This document shows positions 1 through 6,044 of a DNA stretch of 7,154 nt, piece by piece (within the stretch, counting starts at the first letter, position 1; every line of letters begins with the position of its first letter). The translations under genes and the position numbers were made by a program. The stretch is from Burkholderiales bacterium. Lineage in GTDB: Bacteria; Pseudomonadota; Gammaproteobacteria; Burkholderiales; Casimicrobiaceae. The notes below the pieces were generated by a model that saw only the letters and a program-made list of their open reading frames with translations, did no database searches and was not told where the DNA came from. The stretch spans positions 1 to 7,154 of the forward strand of contig JAITMH010000161.1 in the NCBI GenBank assembly GCA_031277445.1, given 5' to 3'.

Positions 1-22
1 TCGCGTGAGGTGGTTTTTATGG

Positions 23-51
23 ATTCTGCATCCTGCGACTACGCGCAGAAT
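23..51. repeat. Small dispersed palindromic repeat (ATTCTGC...GCAGAAT)
   Basis: Outer arms ATTCTGC (23-29) and GCAGAAT (45-51) are perfect reverse complements. An inner GCG/CGC pair (35-37 with 42-44) sits around an ACTA loop, and a 5-base bulge lies on the left side. It is bordered by GG on the left and GACGG on the right, the same borders as the repeat at 104-123. This suggests both belong to one dispersed family of proteobacterial intergenic palindromes. It is non-coding; the reading frame crossing it gives only repeat-derived peptide. Confidence 0.6.
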
Positions 52-62
52 GACGGCGTTTT

Positions 63-92
63 CCTTGCGCTCTATGCGTTCTTTGCGGTTAA
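63..92 (-). repeat. 9-bp-period dispersed repeat (ACCGCAAAG type)
   Basis: On the - strand this reads as three 9-base units, ACCGCAAAG, AACGCATAG and AGCGCAAGG, preceded by TTA. The 18 bases at 75-92 are the exact reverse complement of 5893-5910, and 14 of them also match 5707-5720. The same element therefore occurs three times in the window, once here in inverted orientation. Such 9-base arrays translate to spurious NRKERKDHK-like peptides and should not be called genes. Confidence 0.7.
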
Positions 93-103
93 TTTTTTTC
101 TGG

Positions 104-123
104 ATTCCCGCTTTCGCGGGAAT
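104..123. repeat. dRS3-like palindrome
   Basis: The 20 bases ATTCCCGCTTTCGCGGGAAT form a near-perfect palindrome: ATTCCCGC pairs with GCGGGAAT around TTTC. They fit the consensus ATTCCC-N8-GGGAAT of the dRS3 repeat described in Neisseria. The wider form, with TGG before and GACGG after, is a very common intergenic repeat across proteobacteria. In Neisseria some dRS3 copies serve as filamentous-prophage insertion targets; nothing here shows such an insertion. Confidence 0.75.
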
Positions 124-136
124 GACGGCTCTTTTT

Positions 137-163
137 TTTCGTGGCTTTCGTGTTTTTCGTGGT
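137..163 (-). repeat. 9-bp tandem repeat, three units (CACGAAA type)
   Basis: Three consecutive 9-base units on the + strand: TTTCGTGGC, TTTCGTGTT and TTTCGTGGT. On the - strand they read as the CCACGAAAA-type dispersed repeat and follow TTTAA, parallel to the TTAACCGCAAAG arrays elsewhere in the window. Just downstream, 186-199 is an exact 14-base reverse complement of 5756-5769, another fragment shared with the 3' repeat block. No coding potential is evident. Confidence 0.6.
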
Positions 164-280
164 TAAACGCTTTTTCCTCCGCTCTTTCGCGTGAAATATG
201 GCACGGATTTTGCATCGTTTATTTGATTCGCGGTCTGATGCCTGGAACATGACATACCGATTCCTGATATAGTTATCTTT

Positions 281-736
281 ATGAAACACTCCTCCCCCGA
301 TTGTCCGTTCTGCTTCGGCGACGGCGGCCATGTGGTGTACCGCGATGCGCAGTGCCGCGTGGTGTTGCCCGACGAGCCGTTCCCCGGTTTTTGTCGGGTG
401 GTCTGGGATGAGCATCTTGCGGAGTTCACCGATCTCTCCCCCGCCGACCGCCATCACTGTATGGCGGTTGTGGCGGCAGCAGAAACGGCGTTACGCACGT
501 TGTTGGCGCCGGACAAGGTGAATCTGGCCTGTTTGGGCAATCTCACGCCGCATTTGCACTGGCATGTGATCCCGCGTTTTGCCGACGACTCTCATTTCCC
601 GCAATCTGTCTGGGGCGCTCGCCAACGACCCGGTGTTACCCGGACGTTGCCGCCCCATTTTGCCGAATCTCTGGAGGCGCATCTGGCGAAGACTTTAGGT
701 TCGCCGCCTGCTGCGTCAGAGAGGAATTTATTATGA
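281..736 (+). CDS. HIT-family (histidine triad) protein
   Basis: A 151-residue protein of the histidine triad superfamily. These are small cytoplasmic nucleotide-binding enzymes that hydrolyse or transfer nucleoside phosphates such as AMP-lysine or dinucleoside polyphosphates; the substrate cannot be told here. The signature HLHWHVI lies at residues 91-97, with triad histidines 91, 93 and 95 (93 or 95 would carry the nucleotidyl intermediate in the usual scheme). A Cys8-x-x-Cys11 pair near the N-terminus resembles the zinc-binding Cys pair of some HIT proteins. The sequence DEPFPGFCRVVW (residues 31-42) and PHLHWHVIPRFADD are typical of the stand-alone proteobacterial form, and the length is normal. 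The ATG at 281 has no clear ribosome-binding site; it is the first ATG in frame before the conserved DCPFC motif. The TGA stop overlaps the next ATG (ATGA), so the two genes are probably co-translated. Confidence 0.9.
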   Translation: MKHSSPDCPFCFGDGGHVVYRDAQCRVVLPDEPFPGFCRVVWDEHLAEFTDLSPADRHHCMAVVAAAETALRTLLAPDKVNLACLGNLTPHLHWHVIPRFADDSHFPQSVWGARQRPGVTRTLPPHFAESLEAHLAKTLGSPPAASERNLL

Positions 737-1755
737 ATAACGTTTCTTCCAGCGCCGTATCTTCTGCCCCTGTAGCCCCTGCTGCCACGCCTTCCGCGTC
801 GTCAGCCGCCTCGCACCAACTGATGCAAAAAGGTTGGGCAACGCAGCTTTTTGCCGCCGAATTGCCGCAGGCCAGCGCTCAGTTACGCGCCGAGATGGAG
901 CGTGCGCTCGACGCGCCGATGTCTGCCTTTGAGCGTTTCCGGTTGACGGAGGTCTGTCGTGTGCTGGTGATGGGGCTGCACAACCGCTGGTGTCGCTTGT
1001 CCCACAAAGAGGAGCAGGTCTTTTCAGGGGACGTCGCGCTGTGGCAGGCGCTGTGGTCGCACTACTCGCTCAGTCTGCGAACGCTGCTTGACGGCGATCC
1101 CGAATTGACGCCGCATAAGGCTTTTTTCCTGCAACAGGCGTTGTTTATCGGCAAGCAGTTGCGGCTGATTCACGCGCTTGCTCATAAACCGTTCCCGGAG
1201 AAGTTGTGGAAGGAAGTCCATGCGTATTACCGCTTTTCCGAGTTGATGCAGTGTGCGCTCGAAAATGTCACTGACAAATTGCTGACTTCCGAGAATCGGG
1301 TCAGTTGTTATTCGACGTACGTTCATACGTTGCTGATTGATCTCGCCAATCTGCCGATTATGAAGCCCCAGGAAATCCTGTGGATGGACCGCTGGCTGCC
1401 CCGGCTGGCCCGCAAAGCGCAGCCTGTCGATACGATGACGCCGCAAATCGGGCTGTTTCTGGAAACGCGTCTCGACAGCACTCAGGGCGGGGTGTTGCGG
1501 GCGCGGGTCAAGCCTTCTTCGGATCCGTCGCTGCGCATCGCCGATCTCAACGAAATCGCCAAAACGCTGCGGCGGCGGCGGCGTCATCTGATTACCGGCG
1601 AAACACCGTCCCGCGTCAAGCTTGGCGAAGACATCAGCGGCGATCAGGCGACGTCCCTGCTGGCGCATCTGGAAGCGGCCTGGTGCCCGCCGGATTTGTC
1701 GCACGTTCCCGACGCGCCACAATTCGACGATTGGGAAACATCTTCCAAAGCATAA
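733..1755 (+). CDS. Conserved hypothetical protein, coupled to HIT gene
   Basis: A 340-residue protein that I do not assign to a function. The start is well supported: a GAGG ribosome-binding site at 721-724 lies 8 bases before the ATG, which overlaps the HIT stop codon. Residues 4-28 are low-complexity Ser/Ala/Pro and probably disordered. Residues 30-230 look alpha-helical and soluble, rich in Leu, Trp and His (WQALWSHYSLSLRTLLDGD at 104-122, LWKEVHAYYRFSEL at 158-171, CYSTYVHTLLIDLANL at 192-207). The C-terminal part has a run of five arginines (280-284) from a CGG-type triplet repeat, then KLGED and a WCPP motif. There is no signal peptide, membrane segment or recognisable catalytic motif. 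It recalls an uncharacterised betaproteobacterial family, sometimes longer with an extra C-terminal domain; that is memory rather than a search result. Coupling to the HIT gene suggests stoichiometric co-expression, not a shared function. Confidence 0.8.
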   Translation: MNNVSSSAVSSAPVAPAATPSASSAASHQLMQKGWATQLFAAELPQASAQLRAEMERALDAPMSAFERFRLTEVCRVLVMGLHNRWCRLSHKEEQVFSGDVALWQALWSHYSLSLRTLLDGDPELTPHKAFFLQQALFIGKQLRLIHALAHKPFPEKLWKEVHAYYRFSELMQCALENVTDKLLTSENRVSCYSTYVHTLLIDLANLPIMKPQEILWMDRWLPRLARKAQPVDTMTPQIGLFLETRLDSTQGGVLRARVKPSSDPSLRIADLNEIAKTLRRRRRHLITGETPSRVKLGEDISGDQATSLLAHLEAAWCPPDLSHVPDAPQFDDWETSSKA

Positions 1756-1790
1756 ACCCGCACAAACCCCTGTAGCTTGGCGGGCGCTTC

Positions 1791-1799
1791 TGCTATAGT
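1791..1799 (+). promoter_or_regulatory. Probable extended -10 promoter for birA
   Basis: The bases TGCTATAGT match the extended -10 form TGn-TATAAT with five of six hexamer bases. No good -35 lies at 16-18 bases: the hexamer 17 bases upstream is TGTAGC, and TTGGCG at 1777-1782 is only 11 bases away. Extended -10 promoters can work without a strong -35. Transcription would start near 1806, giving a leader of about 40 bases before birA. It lies in the only gap between the HIT pair and birA. Confidence 0.5.
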
Positions 1800-1845
1800 C
1801 AACGCCTCTATCGGCTCTCCCGATGACTGTTGAAAACGTGCAACT

Positions 1846-2931
1846 GTGTTAACCCCTGAAAGTTTTGCTCTGCTACGCCTGCTCAACGCCGAGGCGCCCA
1901 GCGCCGGGTCGGCGCTCGCCACGCAACTGGAGATACCCAAAGGGCGTATTCCGGCGCTGATTCGGGAACTCGAAACCGCCGGCATCGACATCGCTCGAAT
2001 CGGCGGTCGCGGTTATCAACTCGCTGCTCCTTACCCACGGCTGGACCTTACGGCCTGGCGTGACGCCTGTGTCGCGTTGGGCGCTCCCCTGCCAATCGAC
2101 AGCAAAAAAAAGCCTCGGCAGCAAACGGTGCTGCATCCCTCTGTTGTCAGCACGGAAGATTCCCAGGCGCTCCAACCGCTCAGTCTCGAATGGGTCGAAC
2201 ATATTGATTCAACATCGAGCGAGCTGATGCGCCGGATTCCGCGCCACGACATCCACGCGCTTGCGCTGGCGACCGAATGGCAGAGTGACGGGCGTGGTCG
2301 CCGTGGTCGCCCCTGGTTGGGCTTGCCCGGCGGCAGCCTGATGTTTTCGCTGGGCTGGCGTTTTGAACAGGGCGCCGGTTTTCTGGCCGGATTGTCTCTG
2401 GCCATGAGCGTCGCCATCGCACGAGCGCTGGAAAAAGAAGGTTTTGCCGGTATCGAACTCAAATGGCCTAACGACCTGATCCACCATTACCACAAGCTGG
2501 GCGGCATTCTGGTCGAACTGAACGGCGACGCGCTGGGTCCATCGCAAGCGGTCATCGGTGTTGGACTCAATCTCACGCTGCCCAAGGCGACACGCGGCGA
2601 CATTTCGCAGGCGGTGTCCGACCTAGCGTCGCTCAAAAAAGAGCTGCCGTCACGCGAAGCGCTGCTGGCGCGTTGCCTGCTGGAAATGGCAACGGCGCTC
2701 GCCGATTACGCCCAGCGCGGCTTTGTGGCCTTCGCGCCGGAATGGCAGCGGCGTCATGCCTACCAGAACAAGCCGGTCAAACTGCTGCTGCCGGACGGAC
2801 AGACCGTTCGCGGCGACGTCGTCGGCGTTGACGCCAGCGGTGCGCTGGTGCTGGCCGAAAGTTCCGTGATCGGCAAAGACGGTCGGCGTGGCCGGTACAC
2901 CACCGGTGAAATATCGCTGCGCCGGACTTAA
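1846..2931 (+). CDS. birA: Biotin-[acetyl-CoA-carboxylase] ligase / biotin repressor BirA
   Basis: A 361-residue protein that would activate biotin to biotinyl-AMP and attach it to the lysine of biotin carboxyl carrier protein, in the cytoplasm. Residues 5-60 form the N-terminal winged helix (FALLRLLNAEAPSAGSALA ... GGRGYQLA) found in the bifunctional repressor class, so it may also regulate biotin genes. The catalytic domain has the substrate motif DSTSSELM (121-128), the biotinyl-AMP loop GRGRRG (149-154), KWPND (206-210), KLGGILVEL (217-225) and GVGLNL (238-243), followed by a C-terminal SH3-like domain (about 308-358). It starts at GTG 1846: this is the only in-frame start after the TGA at 1831 that keeps the whole DNA-binding domain. 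No clear Shine-Dalgarno is visible. The linker at about 83-112 is longer than in the 321-residue E. coli enzyme and encoded partly by an A8 run. coaX follows after 17 bases. Confidence 0.93.
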   Translation: MLTPESFALLRLLNAEAPSAGSALATQLEIPKGRIPALIRELETAGIDIARIGGRGYQLAAPYPRLDLTAWRDACVALGAPLPIDSKKKPRQQTVLHPSVVSTEDSQALQPLSLEWVEHIDSTSSELMRRIPRHDIHALALATEWQSDGRGRRGRPWLGLPGGSLMFSLGWRFEQGAGFLAGLSLAMSVAIARALEKEGFAGIELKWPNDLIHHYHKLGGILVELNGDALGPSQAVIGVGLNLTLPKATRGDISQAVSDLASLKKELPSREALLARCLLEMATALADYAQRGFVAFAPEWQRRHAYQNKPVKLLLPDGQTVRGDVVGVDASGALVLAESSVIGKDGRRGRYTTGEISLRRT

Positions 2932-2948
2932 ACCCATTCCAGACAGAC

Positions 2949-3743
2949 ATGAGCCACATCCTGGTCATCGACGCCGGTAACGCCCGACTGAAATGGGCGC
3001 TCGCCAACCGCTACGGCTGGTCAATATCGGGCTCCATTTCCAATCTCAATATCGGTGTGTTAGCGCTCACTCACTGGCAAGGCATCGGGCAGCCAATGCG
3101 CGTCATCGGCGTTAATGTCGCCGGTAAAGCGATGCAGCACAAAATCGAAATGCAGATGGTGCGCTGGCGCGTTCGCGCCGAATGGCTGACGCCGCAGGCG
3201 GAAGCCGCCGGCGTCAAAAACGGCTATACCGATCCGTCCCGGCTTGGCGCAGACCGCTGGGCGGCATTGGCCGCCGCCCGCTGGCGGCAACAACGCACGG
3301 CCAATGCTGGTACCAATACCCCGCCGAAGCCTTGTCTGGTGGTCGGCCTCGGCACAGCCACCACCGTTGACGCCTTGACCGCCGACGGAACCTTTCTGGG
3401 CGGCCTCGTCCTGCCCGGTTTCGCGCTGATGCGTCACAGCCTCGCCGCCCATACGGCGGGATTGCCGCTGAAAATCGCAAAAGGCGTCTATGCCGATTTT
3501 CCCGCCTCTACGGAAGACGCGGTTTTCTCCGGCGCTGTGCAGGCCATCCGTGGCGCCATTGCCGAAATGCGCGCCTTGCTTGCCGCGCATCACGGAACCG
3601 ATGCTTCCGGCGTAATGCTTTTCGTTGCGGGCGGCGATGCCTCCACTTTTCTGCCCTACCTGACAGAACCGTTGACGATCGTGGATAATCTCGTATTGGA
3701 GGGCGTTCTGGCGCTGGCCGCGCCGGAATACCTTGCCAGATAA
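2949..3743 (+). CDS. coaX: Type III pantothenate kinase
   Basis: A 264-residue enzyme of the ASKHA fold that phosphorylates pantothenate to 4'-phosphopantothenate, the first step of coenzyme A synthesis. The CoaX type is not feedback-inhibited by CoA and usually needs a monovalent cation. Motifs seen: N-terminal phosphate loop DAGNARLKW (8-16), GADRWAAL (100-107), GTATTVDAL (135-143) with the likely catalytic base at Asp141 or Asp102, GGLVLPG (151-157), and AGGDA (227-231). Length is normal for the family. Residues 113-127 (RQQRTANAGTNTPPK) are a polar insertion between two conserved blocks. Its position 17 bases after birA repeats a common betaproteobacterial arrangement; in Neisseria the two are fused in one polypeptide, and the Bordetella homologue was first named Baf. 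It is probably co-transcribed with birA. No strong ribosome-binding site precedes the ATG. Confidence 0.93.
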   Translation: MSHILVIDAGNARLKWALANRYGWSISGSISNLNIGVLALTHWQGIGQPMRVIGVNVAGKAMQHKIEMQMVRWRVRAEWLTPQAEAAGVKNGYTDPSRLGADRWAALAAARWRQQRTANAGTNTPPKPCLVVGLGTATTVDALTADGTFLGGLVLPGFALMRHSLAAHTAGLPLKIAKGVYADFPASTEDAVFSGAVQAIRGAIAEMRALLAAHHGTDASGVMLFVAGGDASTFLPYLTEPLTIVDNLVLEGVLALAAPEYLAR

Positions 3744-3899
3744 GACCGTCCGTTTTTGGGCGCTGGTTTTATCGTCGTTTTTTCGCGCACTTTCCGCTCC
3801 CGCAAGTGAGCGAGGGGTGTTAGTGTATCGCTGGTTCGCAGGAATACATCCTGCTGCCCGAACATTTTAAGATGGGCTTTATAAAACAACCGCTCACAC
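3744..3899 (+). promoter_or_regulatory. Gap with hairpin and possible promoter before the SPOR gene
   Basis: The 156 bases after coaX hold no gene. A perfect small hairpin, GCAGGA (3838-3843) with TCCTGC (3849-3854) around ATACA, can be extended by GTTC (3834-3837) pairing with GAAC (3860-3863) across a 5-base bulge. It is followed by ATTTTAAG rather than a run of T, so it is not a convincing terminator. TATAAA at 3880-3885 resembles a -10 box but lies only 14 bases before the ATG and has no clear -35. A shorter stem, CGCTC/GAGCG, spans 3795-3812. Whether birA-coaX and the SPOR-metH pair are separate transcripts is not decided by this sequence. Confidence 0.3.
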
Positions 3900-4592
3900 A
3901 TGCGCTTTCTACTCATCGCTCTCCTGCTCGCCAACCTCGCCCTGTTCTTATACGTGCGCGGCGAAGACGCGCCGCCTGCGCCGCCGCCACCGCAGATCGC
4001 CGCCGATAGAATCGTGCTGCTGAAGTCGCTGACCGAGGGCGAACCTTGGCCTGCCGCGCCCGCATTGCCCGCACCGCCGCCCACATTGCCCACACCGCCC
4101 CCCGAATCGGCAACCGCCTGCCTCGAATGGGGACCGGTCGCCGACGTACTGCTCGACAGCGCCCGCAACGCGCTCAGTCGCATTCCCGATATCGGCGCCT
4201 ATCAGGAAACCCGCCATCAAGCATCAGCGCGATCATGGCTGGTGAGCATCGACGGCTTCGGCAGCCGCACCGCCGCCACCAACCGCCTCAACGAATTGCG
4301 TCGTCAGGGCATTGACGATATTTCCGTATTGGAACCAGGAGAATCCGGTTCGGCTTTCGCGTTGTCGCTCGGCGTGTTCAGCTCCGAACAAGGCGCCCAG
4401 TCGCGTGTTGCATCGCTCAACGAGAGAAGGGTCAGCGGCATCAGAGTGGCGCCTCGCGGCGGTTCCGCATCCGTTTTTTTCATCCTGTCCAACGCCACGC
4501 CCGCGCTCGAACAACACCTGCGCGAACTGTTGCCCCGCTTCGTTGACAGCGCCGTTCAAAGCATCGCCTGTCCCCCGCTGCAATCCAGTTGA
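3900..4592 (+). CDS. Membrane-anchored SPOR-domain protein
   Basis: A 230-residue protein with an uncleaved N-terminal membrane anchor (hydrophobic residues 3-18, [15 protein letters not shown], then Arg-Gly-Glu-Asp). A Pro/Ala-rich periplasmic linker follows (24-70, with PPAPPPPQ and [18 protein letters not shown]). A SPOR domain lies at about 112-186 ([20 protein letters not shown] ... [21 protein letters not shown]). SPOR domains bind denuded glycan strands of peptidoglycan and often bring proteins to the division septum. The two copies of the beta-strand/helix pattern, with GxF then A-x-x-x-x-x-L, are clear. Cys74 and Cys224 are the only cysteines and could form a disulfide outside the membrane. 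A protein of this layout next to birA-coaX is usual in betaproteobacteria, but its exact role is unknown. The start is set by the hydrophobic segment beginning right after Met1. Confidence 0.85.
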   Translation: MRFLLIALLLANLALFLYVRGEDAPPAPPPPQIAADRIVLLKSLTEGEPWPAAPALPAPPPTLPTPPPESATACLEWGPVADVLLDSARNALSRIPDIGAYQETRHQASARSWLVSIDGFGSRTAATNRLNELRRQGIDDISVLEPGESGSAFALSLGVFSSEQGAQSRVASLNERRVSGIRVAPRGGSASVFFILSNATPALEQHLRELLPRFVDSAVQSIACPPLQSS

Positions 4593-4623
4593 TTTTCTTT
4601 CCTCGCTTCCGATTTTTACCCCC

Positions 4624-5661
4624 ATGCAACCCGACCGCACCGCCGAACTTGCCGAACTGCTTCGTCAACGCATCCTGATACTGGACGGCGCGATGGGAAC
4701 GATGGTTCAACAACACCATCTCACCGAAGACGACTTTCGCGGCGGCGCACACCATTGTCTGCACACGCATTTGTCGGAACTGAAAGGCAACAATGATGTG
4801 CTGGTGTTAACACAGCCGGAGATCATCGCCGGCATTCACGACACCTACCTCGACGCTGGCGCCGACATCATCGAAACCAACACCTTCGGCGCGTCGCGTA
4901 TCGCCCAGGCCGATTACCAACTGCAAGACAAAGCGCGTGAAATGAACCGCGTCGCCGCAACACTGGCGCGACAATGCGCCGACCGCGCCACAGCAAAAAC
5001 ACCGGACAAACCGCGTTTCGTCGCCGGTTCGCTCGGCCCGACCAACCGCACCGCCTCAATTTCCCCCGACGTATCCGATCCGGCAGCACGCAACGTCACG
5101 TTTGACGAACTGGTCGCCGCCTACCGCGAAGCGATAGAAGGGCTGGCCGAAGGCGGCGCCGACATTTTATTAATCGAAACCGTTTTCGATACCTTAAACG
5201 CCAAAGCCGCGCTGTTCGCCACCGAAACCTTCTTCGACGACGCCGGACAACGGCTGCCCGTCATGGTCTCCGGCACCATCACCGACGCTTCCGGTCGCAC
5301 CCTTTCCGGACAAACCCCGGAAGCCTTCTGGAATTCCGTGCGTCCCTACGCGCCACTCGCCATCGGATTGAACTGCGCACTCGGCGCAGAACTGATGCGC
5401 CCGCACATTGAAGCATTGGCGCACGTCGCCGACACCTTCGTACTGTGCTACCCGAACGCGGGGCTCCCCAACCCGATGTCCGACACCGGCTACGACGAAA
5501 CACCCGAAACCACCGCACGCCTCGTCCGAGAATTCGCCGAACAAGGCTGGGTGAATGTTCTTGGTGGTTGTTGCGGGACGACGCCTGCGCATATTCGGGC
5601 GATTGTGGAGGCGGTGCGAGATGTGGTGCCGCGCAGTGCGGGAAAAGAGGCAGATTCATGA
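4624..5661 (+). CDS. metH: MetH domain 1: homocysteine S-methyltransferase module
   Basis: A 345-residue protein matching only the first (homocysteine-binding) module of cobalamin-dependent methionine synthase, whose full form is about 1,200 residues. Seen: [10 protein letters not shown] (20-29), [11 protein letters not shown] (80-90), GSLGPTN (135-141), [13 protein letters not shown] (184-196), and the zinc ligands Cys251 (GLNCALG) and Cys316-Cys317 (GGCCGTTP). These three cysteines hold the zinc that activates homocysteine for methyl transfer from methylcobalamin. The pterin, cobalamin and reactivation modules are absent. Split metH genes are known in betaproteobacteria, so this can be a working half whose partner is elsewhere. 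I chose the ATG at 4624, where similarity begins. The frame is open back to 4312, but that part is a shadow of the SPOR gene. The 31-base gap after the SPOR gene has no evident ribosome-binding site and no room for a riboswitch. Confidence 0.9.
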   Translation: MQPDRTAELAELLRQRILILDGAMGTMVQQHHLTEDDFRGGAHHCLHTHLSELKGNNDVLVLTQPEIIAGIHDTYLDAGADIIETNTFGASRIAQADYQLQDKAREMNRVAATLARQCADRATAKTPDKPRFVAGSLGPTNRTASISPDVSDPAARNVTFDELVAAYREAIEGLAEGGADILLIETVFDTLNAKAALFATETFFDDAGQRLPVMVSGTITDASGRTLSGQTPEAFWNSVRPYAPLAIGLNCALGAELMRPHIEALAHVADTFVLCYPNAGLPNPMSDTGYDETPETTARLVREFAEQGWVNVLGGCCGTTPAHIRAIVEAVRDVVPRSAGKEADS

Positions 5662-5669
5662 AAGTACCC

Positions 5670-5695
5670 GTAGGGGCGGCAACCTGCCGCCCGTG
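5670..5695 (+). repeat. 26-bp direct repeat with hairpin, copy 1
   Basis: Identical over 26 bases to 5973-5998 in the same orientation. Within it GGGCGGCA (5674-5681) pairs perfectly with TGCCGCCC (5685-5692) around ACC, so it is an 8-bp stem with a 3-base loop. It begins 8 bases after the metH stop codon. The stem could act as a mild transcriptional or RNA-stability element at the metH 3' end, but no T run follows. Confidence 0.8.
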
Positions 5696-5706
5696 CCTCA
5701 AATTAT

Positions 5707-5720
5707 TTAACCGCAAAGAA
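5707..5720 (+). repeat. Short copy of the TTAACCGCAAAGAA dispersed repeat
   Basis: The 14 bases TTAACCGCAAAGAA recur exactly at 5893-5906 and as the reverse complement at 79-92. Here the array is cut short after this core and runs into the ACGCGGAG tandem repeats. Confidence 0.6.
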
Positions 5721-5726
5721 ATGCTC

Positions 5727-5750
5727 ACGCGGAGACGCGGAGACGCGGAG
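5727..5750 (+). repeat. Tandem repeat ACGCGGAG x3
   Basis: Three exact consecutive copies of the 8-base unit ACGCGGAG, followed by an A-rich spacer. It is too short and too contiguous to be a CRISPR; it belongs to the same class of short-period dispersed arrays as its neighbours. Confidence 0.8.
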
Positions 5751-5762
5751 AAAAAATATTTC

Positions 5763-5786
5763 ACGCGAAGCCGCGAAGGCGCGAAG
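5763..5786 (+). repeat. Tandem repeat NCGCGAAG x3
   Basis: Three consecutive 8-base units, ACGCGAAG, CCGCGAAG and GCGCGAAG, differing only at the first base. Its left border (5756-5769) is repeated as the reverse complement at 186-199, which ties this array to the 5' repeat patch of the window. Confidence 0.75.
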
Positions 5787-5793
5787 ATGAACG

Positions 5794-5837
5794 ACGCTCC
5801 CCTCTCCCCTCGCGGGAGAGGGGTCGGGGGAGAGGGG
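5794..5837 (+). repeat. 44-bp GC-rich hairpin repeat, left copy
   Basis: Contains a perfect 10-bp stem, CCCCTCTCCC (5799-5808) with GGGAGAGGGG (5814-5823), around a 5-base loop, then a further GGGGAGAGGGG block. The whole element matches the reverse complement of 7084-7127 at 41 of 44 positions. Two of the three differences are in or beside the loop and one is just after the stem. The pair brackets mrr. Confidence 0.85.
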
Positions 5838-5850
5838 GAACCCATCGTAG

Positions 5851-5876
5851 CCTGGACAAGCGAAGCGCCGTCCGGG
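5851..5876 (+). repeat. Hairpin repeat CCTGGAC...GTCCGGG
   Basis: CCTGGAC (5851-5857) pairs with GTCCGGG (5870-5876) over seven positions with one G-T pair. The loop holds AAGCGAAGCG, which recurs in the hairpin at 6019-6044. It is a member of the common dispersed TAGCCYGGA...TCCGGG family of intergenic repeats. Confidence 0.6.
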
Positions 5877-5892
5877 AATCCCAAAACCTTTT

Positions 5893-5922
5893 TTAACCGC
5901 AAAGAACGCAAAGATCACAAAG
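5893..5922 (+). repeat. 9-bp-period dispersed repeat (ACCGCAAAG type), + copy
   Basis: Units ACCGCAAAG, AACGCAAAG and ATCACAAAG follow TTA. The first 18 bases equal the reverse complement of 75-92. Read as protein it gives the typical false peptide NRKERKDHKD. Confidence 0.7.
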
Positions 5923-5972
5923 ATTTTTTGCTTTCTATGTGGCGATTTTTCAAAGCAAACACCACCAGAAAT

Positions 5973-5998
5973 GTAGGGGCGGCAACCTGCCGCCCGTG
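5973..5998 (+). repeat. 26-bp direct repeat with hairpin, copy 2
   Basis: Exact second copy of 5670-5695, same orientation, start points 303 bases apart. The flanks differ on both sides (left AGAAAT against GTACCC; right TGCATT against CCTCAA), so the identity is confined to the element and the region is not a simple recent tandem duplication. Confidence 0.8.
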
Positions 5999-6018
5999 TG
6001 CATTATCATTAGTCGTAG

Positions 6019-6044
6019 GGTGGGCAAAGCGAAGCGTACCCACC
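6019..6044 (+). repeat. Hairpin repeat GGTGGG...CCCACC
   Basis: GGTGGG (6019-6024) pairs with CCCACC (6039-6044), with an inner GC-GAA-GC mini-stem. It contains AAGCGAAGCG at 6027-6036, shared with the hairpin at 5851-5876. It belongs to the widespread GTAGGGTGGGCAAAGCGAAG intergenic repeat family. It lies about 60 bases upstream of mrr. Confidence 0.65.

Noticed and set aside
10..252. 80-codon + strand ORF at the left end
   Set aside because: It crosses four dispersed repeats, and its peptide (LDSRFRGNDG and similar) is the familiar false translation of the dRS3-like repeat. No ribosome-binding site and no conserved domain.
1024..1722. 232-codon - strand ORF inside the unknown gene
   Set aside because: Antisense to a + strand gene with a strong coupled start. 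The product is rich in Arg and Gln with no domain, as expected from an antisense frame of a GC-rich gene.
3744..3790. Rho-independent terminator after coaX
   Set aside because: Several T runs are present, but the only stem found (CCAG with CTGG across a long loop) is too weak to support a terminator.
4312..4623. 104-codon N-terminal extension of MetH
   Set aside because: Overlaps the SPOR gene in another frame and has a Ser/Arg/Pro-rich sequence unlike MetH. Family similarity starts at the ATG at 4624.
4593..4623. SAM or cobalamin riboswitch before metH
   Set aside because: Only 31 bases separate the SPOR stop and the metH start, too few for either riboswitch, and no conserved core is visible.
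5727..5786. CRISPR-like array
   Set aside because: The units are 8 bases long and contiguous, without spacers. These are short tandem repeats.
5703..5918. 71-codon - strand ORF in the repeat island
   Set aside because: Made entirely of repeat translation (FFAVKK, PLSPDPSPARGEG, FAASREIFF); no gene features.
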